Part shown: piece by piece, positions 12,458 to 19,205 of the stretch | Layout of the letters: each line of letters starts with the position of its first letter | Position numbering within the stretch: the stretch's first letter is position 1 | Assembly: GCA_001776335.1 (NCBI GenBank) | Contig: MFAZ01000033.1 | Span: 283-21,066 of the forward strand | DNA length: 20,784 nucleotides | Direction of reading: 5' to 3' | Origin: Candidatus Curtissbacteria bacterium RIFCSPHIGHO2_01_FULL_41_11 | Lineage (GTDB): Bacteria > Patescibacteriota > Microgenomatia > Curtissbacterales > GWA2-41-24 | Notes under the pieces: model-generated | Told to the model about the DNA's origin: nothing | Seen by the model: only the letters and a program-made list of their open reading frames with translations | The model's database searches: none | Made by a program: the position numbers and the translations under genes

Positions 12458-15445
12458 TTATGAAACTTTGGCAAGAGAGAAGGGGCAGATACTGTTGTAC
12501 GCACAGTACACACAAGCAGGTTCTCGTCCAAAATATTTTGGATTTGCAGCAAAGCTGTTGTTTTTTACGTCTCTTGTAATATTTTCGGCTGTATCCGTAA
12601 TTAATTTTTCTGCTTTTATAAGATCTTTCATATAGGGTATATATCCTCCTTCTATTCCATTTTCTAAGAAGTGCAAACCTACCCATTGGGGGATTATTTT
12701 GTAAGACTTGTAGTAGGAGAGGGCATATATTGCCAGCTGTGTTGAATCTTTTGCCTGGGCATCTGCTCTGTCTTGATCTATGTTCTCTGAGGATTTGTAA
12801 TCTATAATTCTGATTTTTGACCCTGGCTTAACATCTACTCTGTCGTATCTGCCAACTACCGTAATATCACCAACTGCGAATTTGAAGGGAGTTTCTATCA
12901 AACTCGGGACGTCCGGCGATTTTGATTCACGTTTCCAAAATGCTTCTAGCGCAAGCTTCCCCTGCATTTTCCTTTTTTCTTCGTGCTCGACTGTTAAAAA
13001 TCCTTCACTATCCCAGGCGTTTTCAAACACTTCTAAAAACTGGGGCAGGGTTAAAATATTGCCTCTTTTTTTGTTTTTCCAAAATTCTGCAACTGCCAGA
13101 TGAAGCGCAGAACCGTAAACTATTGCGTGATGACGAAGAATAGGAACTTTTAAAACGTGAATATAGCGGTATTTATAAGCACAGGTTAGATAATCATCAA
13201 TTGCACCCTGAGTAAGTTTTAAGACATCCACATCGAAAAGTACTGTCTGTGTATTTCTAGGAGGCGTGGGTGCAAATTTTTCAATTTTTTCTAAAGGAGA
13301 CAAACGTGCCATTTGAGAGCTCGATTTTGGTTTGTCGATTGCTTCCAAAATAAAGGGGGAGATTTTTTTGGCTCTTGCACCACCAACGTCGCGAGACCAT
13401 GAGAAGTACAATAAATCTTTTGCTCGAGTCATGCCAACGTAAAAAAGTCTTCTTTCTTCCTGCATATGCCAATCCCCTTCCGGCAGCGTTTCTTTTATGA
13501 TCTCTTTTGGCGTTTCGATTGGTTCTGAGCGGGCTCTTGTTGGAAAACGGTCTGAAACAAGATTAACTAAAAAAACGACTGCAAATTCCAGACCTTTGGC
13601 ACCGTGAACTGTCATGATATTGACAGCGTCCAGGTCTGGATCGTATTCAACTGTAGCCGGGTCATCCCCAGCATTTCTTATCGATTCAAGATATTCGATA
13701 AACTGAGCAACCGTTTCAGCTTTTGCGATATCTGAAAATTCTTTAATTTTGTCAAAAAATTTTGCGATGTTTTGTATTTTGATCGGGCCGTCTACTCCCC
13801 CAAGTCTTTCTAGTTTTTCCAGATAGTTTGTACGCTTTAAAAAGTCGTAAGTTACCTTACCGACATTTTCCTTACGGGAAAGTTCAAGCGCTGCGTCAAG
13901 ATCTAGCATCATTTTTTCGATGATGACTTTTGCTTCATCTGTAATTTCAACTTCAGATGAATCAATCTTGTTTAAGTTCTTGAGAGTGTGATAGAGCGAT
14001 CGATTTTTTCTTTTGGAATAAGAGGTGAGTTTTACTGCATCCAAAACTGGTGTGTTGTAGATGCCAGATGTCAGCAAATTATACAAATTAAGACTTTCCT
14101 CAAAATTACAAATGGCGTTTAAAAACGAAATTAAAACGCTCACTTCTTCCTGGTGATAAAGTCCAGAGGAACCAACGAATTTGTGAGGAATTCCTTTCAT
14201 ATTTAAAGCTCGCAGAAAATGATCTGCTTGAGAATTGGCGCGAACTAGAATTGCGAAGTCACGGTAAGTGTATTTGGATTTTAGATTCTGGATTTTGGAT
14301 TTCGGGCTAGATCTCCTTGAGATAAGTTTTTCAATTTCTTCCGCAACGCAGTCAGCTTCTTCAGAAATTGTGTCTGCGAAAATCTCCTGAGGTGGTAATC
14401 CTTGTCCTTGGATCGAAGTTAGTTTTTTGTCGATATTATTTTGGACTTCAAGACGATCTGGGTCGTTGTGACGAATAAGTTTGTATGCACTGTCCAAAAC
14501 TGCTTGGGTGGATCTGTAATTTTGAGTAAGCACCACTTGTTTTGCTCGAGGATAGGTCTTTTTAAATTCCATAATATTGGAAATTGCTGCACCGCGAAAT
14601 TTGTAAATAGACTGGTCATCGTCTCCTACGACACATACGTTTTTGTGATTATCTGCCAGGAGTTTTACCAATTCGTTTTGAGCATAGTTGGTGTCCTGAT
14701 ATTCGTCGACAAGAATATATTTAAACTTTTGCTGATAATCTTTAAGAATTTTAGGGCGACTGGTGAAAAGGTCGATTGCTTTTGTGACCTGATCACCGAA
14801 GTCTAAAACGCCTGCTTCTCCTTTAAATTTTTCGTAAGCTTCGTAAGCATTTGCCAGTTCCAGATATTTTTTTGCTTCGATCCTTCGACCTTGCTCAGGA
14901 CCTTCGGTTTTCTCTTCTTTTATAGCATTAGTCGTTAGTCTTTTTGCGTATTGCGAGAACTCTTTTGGACTAACATTTTCATCTTTAAGGCGAGAGAAGA
15001 ACGAGAGGATAGCAGCGATGAATTTGGTTGGATTGGAAAGCGGGCGAAAATAATCCAGCTGAATTCTGAAAAGGTTTTGCTGGAAAAACAGAACCTGCTG
15101 AGGACGCGATAAAACCTTAAAATCCGGCGCGAGACCGATATCAAAAGCGCAATCGCGGAGTACTCTATCGCCGAAAGCATGGAAGGTGGAAATCCAAGTA
15201 TCGATGAATCCATAAGGTACTTGAACGTCCACTCTTTCTTCCATTTCGACGGCGGCTTTATCGGTAAAGGTAAGCGCGAGAATTTCTGAAGGTTTTGCCA
15301 GTTTTTTTTCAATAATGTAGGCGATTCTTCGGGCAATGACCGTAGTTTTACCTGTTCCCGCTCCGGCGATTATTAAAAGCGGGCCTTCGGTTGAAGTTAC
15401 CGTTTCGAGCTGCTGTTTATTTAGACCTTTGAGGATATTGGACAT
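12458..15445 (-). CDS. UvrD-family helicase-nuclease with Fe-S motif (AdnA/RecB/AddB-like)
   Basis: A 995-residue fusion of an SF1A helicase and a RecB-type nuclease, expected to unwind and resect double-strand DNA ends for recombination. Helicase motifs: GAGTGKT (K33), FTDKAAVEMEERV, TFHAFGDRVL, VDEYQDTN, GDDDQSIYKFRGA, NYRST, TVHGAKGLEF and RRLFYVGMTRAKDLLYF. The nuclease lies in the last ~250 residues: GRYDRVD (D868) and IIDYKSS (D882, K884). Four cysteines, C755 in DYLTCAYKY and C978, C981, C987 at the end, match the 4Fe-4S staple of AddB/AdnA nucleases. No partner subunit is nearby; it may act alone or as a homodimer. Three segments come from short repeats (residues about 168-190 and 380-391). 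Confidence 0.9.
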   Translation of the reverse strand: MSNILKGLNKQQLETVTSTEGPLLIIAGAGTGKTTVIARRIAYIIEKKLAKPSEILALTFTDKAAVEMEERVDVQVPYGFIDTWISTFHAFGDRVLRDCAFDIGLAPDFKVLSRPQQVLFFQQNLFRIQLDYFRPLSNPTKFIAAILSFFSRLKDENVSPKEFSQYAKRLTTNAIKEEKTEGPEQGRRIEAKKYLELANAYEAYEKFKGEAGVLDFGDQVTKAIDLFTSRPKILKDYQQKFKYILVDEYQDTNYAQNELVKLLADNHKNVCVVGDDDQSIYKFRGAAISNIMEFKKTYPRAKQVVLTQNYRSTQAVLDSAYKLIRHNDPDRLEVQNNIDKKLTSIQGQGLPPQEIFADTISEEADCVAEEIEKLISRRSSPKSKIQNLKSKYTYRDFAILVRANSQADHFLRALNMKGIPHKFVGSSGLYHQEEVSVLISFLNAICNFEESLNLYNLLTSGIYNTPVLDAVKLTSYSKRKNRSLYHTLKNLNKIDSSEVEITDEAKVIIEKMMLDLDAALELSRKENVGKVTYDFLKRTNYLEKLERLGGVDGPIKIQNIAKFFDKIKEFSDIAKAETVAQFIEYLESIRNAGDDPATVEYDPDLDAVNIMTVHGAKGLEFAVVFLVNLVSDRFPTRARSEPIETPKEIIKETLPEGDWHMQEERRLFYVGMTRAKDLLYFSWSRDVGGARAKKISPFILEAIDKPKSSSQMARLSPLEKIEKFAPTPPRNTQTVLFDVDVLKLTQGAIDDYLTCAYKYRYIHVLKVPILRHHAIVYGSALHLAVAEFWKNKKRGNILTLPQFLEVFENAWDSEGFLTVEHEEKRKMQGKLALEAFWKRESKSPDVPSLIETPFKFAVGDITVVGRYDRVDVKPGSKIRIIDYKSSENIDQDRADAQAKDSTQLAIYALSYYKSYKIIPQWVGLHFLENGIEGGYIPYMKDLIKAEKLITDTAENITRDVKNNSFAANPKYFGREPACVYCAYNSICPFSLAKVS
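14274..14301. repeat. 7-bp tandem array in the helicase-nuclease gene
   Basis: Plus-strand units TTGGATT, TTAGATT, CTGGATT, TTGGATT (four, 28 bp). The coding strand gives the peptide KSKIQNLKSK, at about residue 382-391, between the helicase motif IV region and ILVRANSQ. Homologous helicases have a short linker here. No inverted partner was found. From memory, peptides of the KSKIQN type are frequent in repeat-rich CPR and cyanobacterial proteins. Confidence 0.75.
14881..14941. repeat. Second helicase repeat patch: heptamers plus TCGAAGGA-type element
   Basis: TTAGTCG and TTAGTCT (14928-14941) are two heptamers whose coding strand contains GACTAACGAC, the same string as in the FemAB-like gene. 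Nearby, TCCTTCGACCTTGCTCAGGA (14881-14900) is an imperfect palindrome closely resembling the dispersed CTTCGACaagCTCAGG element I recall from many bacterial genomes. Together they encode RLTTNAIKEEKTEGPEQGRR, an insert-like segment at about residues 168-190. Confidence 0.6.
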
Positions 15446-15496
15446 AACGAGCCAGGCCCTTTATCGACATTGCCGAGAGAAGCGCAAGCTCTGCAT

Positions 15497-15526
15497 ATTT
15501 TAACATGAGCGTATTTGAAGCATAAT
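15497..15526. promoter_or_regulatory. Divergent promoters: helicase-nuclease (-) and DUF2207-like (+)
   Basis: Minus strand: an extended -10 TGT-TAAAAT (15505-15497) predicts a start near 15490 and a 45-nt leader for the helicase-nuclease; its leader holds a short inverted repeat AGAG..CTCT near 15477-15492. Plus strand: CATAAT (15521-15526) ends seven bases before the ATG at 15534, predicting a nearly leaderless mRNA. The 88-bp gap holds nothing else that I can recognise. Confidence 0.42.
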
Positions 15527-15533
15527 AATAGTA

Positions 15534-17402
15534 ATGCGGATTTTAACAGGGCTTTTCTTTTTGTTTTTATTTTTGTATTTGCCAAAAGAAATATTCGCGA
15601 AGGATTATTATTTTCCTTCAGTTTCGGGTGAGTACACAATCAACAGTGATGGCTCTGTTGATGTAATTGAACATCGGACTTACTCGTTTGACGGTTCTTT
15701 TAGTTGGGCTGATATTTCAATTCCTCTTGAAGTTTCGCGAAAAGGTTATTCGTATAGCACAAGTATTTCTAACTTTAAAATTTTTGAGAGCGGAAAGGTT
15801 GCGGTTTTGGAGGCTGCCGGAAGAAAAGGAGATAAATTTTACGCTAAGTGGAATTACTCTGCCTTAAACGAACAAAAGACTTTTGATATTTCTTACACTC
15901 TTGGCGGTGCATTGGGTGGAGGGGTCGACTTCGACGAATTTTATTGGCAGGTTATCGGCGATGAGTGGATGGTGAGGACAGACAGCGCTGAATTTTTGGT
16001 AATTTTTCCAAGCACGATTGCCAGAAATCAAGTTTATGTTTTTGCCCACGGTCCCGAAAACGGAAAGTTTGATTTTGTCGACGACAACAAAGTCAAGTTT
16101 AATGTTAGTTCTATAAAATCGAAACAGTTTGTTGAAATTCGCATGCTTTTTCCAAAGGGTTATTTAGGCTCGACTATAACCTCCGATAAAAATTTACAAC
16201 AAGTACTTGATGAGGAGGAAAAAACTTTAAAACAAACCGAAAGACAAGCTTTTTTGGGCAAGATTTTATTGTACGGCGTCGCTGCACTTACAATAGTTTG
16301 GCTCGTTTACTGGATGTGGGCGTGGCTTAAATACGGACGCGAGTATAAGGTGGAATTGCCAAAGTATTTGCATGATCCGCCTTCTGATATGCCGCCTGTG
16401 CTTGTGGAAATGCTTCTTAATCAAAACAATCATATTTCGACAAAGTCATATTTGGCCACGATTTTAGACTTTGCAAGAAGGAAGTACATTCAAATCGCTG
16501 CAAGACGTGAGCTAACCAGTTTTCTTCTATTCACTAACCAAAAGTGGAGATACGCAATTGTTTTGAAGTCTAAAGATGATAAATTGTTGGAATTTGAAAA
16601 AAAATTTCTGCATGAGATAGAAGATTTAAAAAGTACTCTTTCTTCTAAAGAGTTGGTCGGGTTTGGTGTAAGTAGTAGCGACCATGTAATTACTTTTGAA
16701 GATTTAAAGGCTCATATGAAAACTTCCGGGTTTTCATCTTTTTGGCAAACTTTTCAAAAGTCAGTTAAAAGGGAAGCAGAAAAAAGAGGATTTTTAGAGC
16801 AGGGAAGTTCTTCCAGAAATACACATTTTTGGATAACTTTCGTGATTCTCATTATTTTTAACTCTGTTTTGATCTTTGTCGGTCTTGCGGAGTCTGAATC
16901 ATTTGCAGTTTTTGTTGGTGTTGGTGTGAATTTGGTAGTCTTTGCGATTTTCTTTCTAAGAGTATTTCTGATTTTGGTAGCGGTTTTGAGGAAAGGGGTA
17001 AAGATTCGGGGATTTAGTTTTATGAAAAGATGGACAAAAGTATACGGTGCGGAAGCCAGGAAATGGCAGGCTTTTGAAAATTTTCTGGAGGATATGGGCC
17101 ATTTCAAAGATAAATTACCGCATCATTTACCATTATGGGAACAATATCTAGTTTACGGTGCATTGTTCGGACTGACTAAGAAAATATTGGAATTGATGCC
17201 TCTGGCTTTGGGGGAGCAAGTTCCTACCTGGTATGTAGGGCGCGGGGGAACAAGTTCCAGTTTTTCTGAATTTTCCAGCGGACTGAACAGTTTTTCGACT
17301 TCTGTGTCCTCTTCGTTTTCCACCGGTTCCGGAGGAGGTTTCTCCGGCGGAGGAGGCGGAGGTGGTGGCGGAGGTGGTGGCGGAGGAGGCGGAGCAGGCT
17401 AA
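15534..17402 (+). CDS. DUF2207-type membrane protein with poly-Gly tail
   Basis: The 622-residue product has a signal peptide (about 1-22, ending IFA), an extracytoplasmic beta-rich domain with YTINSDGSVDVIEHRTYSF, a membrane helix at about 243-266, a cytoplasmic domain (KYLHDPPSDMPPVLVEMLLN and IQIAARREL), two or three further helices at about 430-485, and a C-terminal domain ending in Ser-rich sequence and a run of sixteen Gly. This order and the GGG-rich end are characteristic of DUF2207 proteins, whose function is unknown. The tail is encoded by mixed GGA/GGT/GGC codons, so it is not simple slippage. It converges on the DUF5667-like gene with 26 bp between stops. Confidence 0.85.
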   Translation: MRILTGLFFLFLFLYLPKEIFAKDYYFPSVSGEYTINSDGSVDVIEHRTYSFDGSFSWADISIPLEVSRKGYSYSTSISNFKIFESGKVAVLEAAGRKGDKFYAKWNYSALNEQKTFDISYTLGGALGGGVDFDEFYWQVIGDEWMVRTDSAEFLVIFPSTIARNQVYVFAHGPENGKFDFVDDNKVKFNVSSIKSKQFVEIRMLFPKGYLGSTITSDKNLQQVLDEEEKTLKQTERQAFLGKILLYGVAALTIVWLVYWMWAWLKYGREYKVELPKYLHDPPSDMPPVLVEMLLNQNNHISTKSYLATILDFARRKYIQIAARRELTSFLLFTNQKWRYAIVLKSKDDKLLEFEKKFLHEIEDLKSTLSSKELVGFGVSSSDHVITFEDLKAHMKTSGFSSFWQTFQKSVKREAEKRGFLEQGSSSRNTHFWITFVILIIFNSVLIFVGLAESESFAVFVGVGVNLVVFAIFFLRVFLILVAVLRKGVKIRGFSFMKRWTKVYGAEARKWQAFENFLEDMGHFKDKLPHHLPLWEQYLVYGALFGLTKKILELMPLALGEQVPTWYVGRGGTSSSFSEFSSGLNSFSTSVSSSFSTGSGGGFSGGGGGGGGGGGGGGGGAG

Positions 17403-17428
17403 CACCTAATGATGCTACTTAAGATTAC

Positions 17429-18046
17429 TTAACGATTGTTTCCTCGGCCAGGGTTATTTTGGGGGATATGGTTTTGCCTATTTTCATTCTGGCTGTTGTT
17501 TTGTGTGTCATCTTTTTGTCCTTGCACTTCTCCTTTGGCTTTTTGAGTCTGGTCAATGACTTCCTGGAGCTTTTCTTGGGCCTGCGGATTTTGGGGTTCT
17601 GCCTGTTTTAACTTTTCTTCCTGATTTTCGAGAATTTCTCTAAATTGTTCTTGGTTACCTTTTTTAATGGCCTCTTCTTTCGTCTCACTAATAGTCTCGA
17701 TATACTCTTGGGTTGCTTTTTCTAATTCTTTTTCTGAGTTTTGCGAATCGACAACATCTTGTGTTCTTTTTTTGATTTTGATTTCATAATTACCGGTAAC
17801 TTTGGCATAAATATCTTGCGATAAAATTTTGACAGGATATAGGACACTTGCCGGTTTAGCGGCTTGAGCAGTGCCAACAACTGCCGAAAGAACTAGAAGT
17901 AGCATGAGTGAGGTTGTCAAACTTTTGGTCAGTATCGGGGCGAAGTTGGTATTTTGAAGAGTCAGTTTTGGCTCAAGGCCTGTCCATCCACTATCGGCGG
18001 GAGTTTTAATTCTTATATATTCTTTTTTAAGATCTTCTAAATTCAT
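17429..18046 (-). CDS. DUF5667-like membrane protein, putative anti-sigma partner
   Basis: A 205-residue single-pass protein: about 37 cytoplasmic residues, a helix near 38-62 (SLTTSLMLLLVLSAVVGTAQA), then the PASVLYPVKILSQDIYAKV segment typical of DUF5667, and a long Glu/Lys/Gln coiled coil ending in an Asn/Gln-rich tail (NENRQNHIPQNNPGRGNNR, split). Its ATG overlaps the end of the sigma factor gene by 4 nt. The gene order, one helix and short cytoplasmic end suggest an anti-sigma factor that senses the outside, as in other ECF pairs, but no zinc-binding anti-sigma motif (HxxxCxxC) is present. The role is therefore inferred from context. Confidence 0.78.
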   Translation of the reverse strand: MNLEDLKKEYIRIKTPADSGWTGLEPKLTLQNTNFAPILTKSLTTSLMLLLVLSAVVGTAQAAKPASVLYPVKILSQDIYAKVTGNYEIKIKKRTQDVVDSQNSEKELEKATQEYIETISETKEEAIKKGNQEQFREILENQEEKLKQAEPQNPQAQEKLQEVIDQTQKAKGEVQGQKDDTQNNSQNENRQNHIPQNNPGRGNNR

Positions 18047-18570
18047 ATTGTTTGCAGAATTTCTTTAAGTTTTTTTAAGGCTCTGTGAGTTTTAACTCTT
18101 AAGTTACCTTCGCGAATCCCAACTATTTTGGCAACCTCCCTACCTGTCATGTCTTCAAAGTAGTTCAAGATAATGATTTGTCGATCAAGTTCTTCAAGCT
18201 GGCTTAAGGCTTTTTGAACTTTGGCTATGTTTTCTCGTTTTTCGACTTTTTCCTCTAAATCTTCTGCGCTTGCAATTTCTTGATGCTTTTGTAATTGCTC
18301 CTCTTTATGTTTTCTTGATAAATCGATTATTAAGTTACGGGCGATTTTAAATAGATATGCTTGGAAAGACCCACCCTTTTGCGAAAATAGCGGGAGTTTT
18401 GCCCACGCCTTGAGAAAGGTTTCCTGACAGATGTCTTGGGCGATTTCTTCTTGATATGTATTAAATTTGCAGTACCTGAATATTCGCCCGTAAAAGATGC
18501 CGTAGATTTGGCCAAAGGCCTCATGATCTCCTTTTTGTGCCCTAGTAATTAGATTGGCTAGATCATCCAT
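18043..18570 (-). CDS. ECF-type RNA polymerase sigma factor
   Basis: A 175-residue sigma70 family protein with only regions 2 and 4, the ECF layout. Region 2: FGQIYGIFYGRIFRYC, DICQETFLKAW and FKIARNLIIDLSRK. Region 4: LDRQIIILNYFEDMTGREVAKIVG, then VKTHRALKKLK as recognition helix. The first Met at 18570 gives a normal start. TAAAAT on the minus strand (18584-18579) lies eight bases before it, and a GC-rich palindrome covers the -35 zone. The next gene, a DUF5667-like membrane protein, overlaps by 4 nt, so it likely controls this factor. Target genes cannot be identified with certainty here. Confidence 0.92.
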   Translation of the reverse strand: MDDLANLITRAQKGDHEAFGQIYGIFYGRIFRYCKFNTYQEEIAQDICQETFLKAWAKLPLFSQKGGSFQAYLFKIARNLIIDLSRKHKEEQLQKHQEIASAEDLEEKVEKRENIAKVQKALSQLEELDRQIIILNYFEDMTGREVAKIVGIREGNLRVKTHRALKKLKEILQTI

Positions 18571-18578
18571 AAGGGCAC

Positions 18579-18607
18579 ATTTTACTCTTTTGCCCGTCTA
18601 AAGTCCC
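18579..18607 (-). promoter_or_regulatory. Predicted promoter of the sigma factor operon (GGGACT-17-TAAAAT)
   Basis: On the minus strand TAAAAT (18584-18579) ends eight bases before the ATG. Exactly 17 bp upstream is GGGACT (18607-18602), one base off GGAACT, a common ECF -35. The GGGACT is part of the inner arm of the palindrome, so autoregulation and operator control could coincide. The -10 looks sigma70-like, so housekeeping use is equally possible. Confidence 0.35.
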
Positions 18608-18647
18608 TGCTCTGCCCGGGCAGGGACTGTTTGGCAGATGGACGGGC
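18592..18647. repeat. Nested GC-rich palindrome upstream of the sigma factor
   Basis: Outer arms GCCCGTC (18592-18598) and GACGGGC (18641-18647) enclose inner arms AGTCCCTGC (18602-18610) and GCAGGGACT (18620-18628), and the centre contains the perfect 12-bp palindrome CTGCCCGGGCAG (18612-18623). The GC content is far above the flanks. There is no T-run after either arm, so it is not a classical terminator. It lies in the 149-bp gap between the divergent sigma gene and the Pro-rich secreted gene. Confidence 0.8.
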
Positions 18648-18719
18648 CTTCTATAGATTAGAACGTAAAAGAAGATGATTTGTAACATTTTGAAAACTTG
18701 TTCGTTTAAATATGTGATT

Positions 18720-19205
18720 ATGAAAATATTATTTGCGGCTGTTACACTTCTATTTCTTTTGGTAGTAACCCCAGCTTTAGCTGTCAAGCCTGAGTTTCCG
18801 GCGGAATGTGACCCGAATGGGGATTGGAAAAATCATGGTGAGTATGTTTCTTGTGTTGCCCACACTCAACCTGGTGGACAAGTAGTGTCCGAAGCAGCGC
18901 AGTCTGATATTGGTAAAAATAACACTATCGAAACATCCCCGTCTCCTGTAGTTTCGCCCAGCCCGGAGGTTTCACCAAGCCCGTCACCTGAGGTAAGTCC
19001 ATCGCCTGAAGTTTCCCCCACACCTAGTCCGCTAGCCAGCCCGTCACCGGAGGTTTCACCAAGCCCGGAAGTTTCACCTTCGCCATCACCGGAAATTGGC
19101 TTAGTTTTACCCGGTTCCGAATTGAATTTCAATGAGAATGCTTTAGAGTCGATAATTGAGAAACTTGAAGAACTTATAGAAAGACTCCAAAATCTGCTGA
19201 GTTAG
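18720..19205 (+). CDS. Secreted Pro-rich protein with SPSPEV repeats
   Basis: I place the start at the ATG 18720, not the in-frame ATG 45 bp upstream (18675), because a clean signal peptide begins here: MKILFAAVTLLFLLVVTPALA. The mature ~140 residues start with a two-Cys segment (AECDPNGDWKNHGEYVSCVAHT, shown in part as GDWKNHGEYVSCVA), then about 65 residues of SPSPEV/SPTPSP repeats, and end in a leucine-rich coiled coil (LESIIEKLEELIERLQNLL). The KNHGxYVSxVA segment recurs, from memory, in secreted proteins of CPR and actinobacteria, function unknown. The rigid Pro repeats suggest a spacer across the envelope and the coil suggests oligomerisation. Its stop overlaps the rmuC stop by 4 nt. 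Confidence 0.82.
   Translation: MKILFAAVTLLFLLVVTPALAVKPEFPAECDPNGDWKNHGEYVSCVAHTQPGGQVVSEAAQSDIGKNNTIETSPSPVVSPSPEVSPSPSPEVSPSPEVSPTPSPLASPSPEVSPSPEVSPSPSPEIGLVLPGSELNFNENALESIIEKLEELIERLQNLLS

Noticed and set aside
12882..15336. Several open frames of 60-130 codons on both strands within the helicase-nuclease gene
   Set aside because: All overlap recognised helicase or nuclease motifs in another frame and have compositions typical of shadows.
17335..17402. Poly-Gly tail as misassembled or slippage repeat
   Set aside because: Mixed Gly codons are used and a Gly-rich end is usual for DUF2207 proteins.
18592..18647. Rho-independent terminator
   Set aside because: Strong stem but no T-run on either strand, and it lies between two divergent gene starts.
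18675..18719. In-frame ATG 45 bp upstream as start of the Pro-rich secreted protein
   Set aside because: The extra residues (MICNILKTCSFKYVI) would bury the clean signal peptide starting at 18720.
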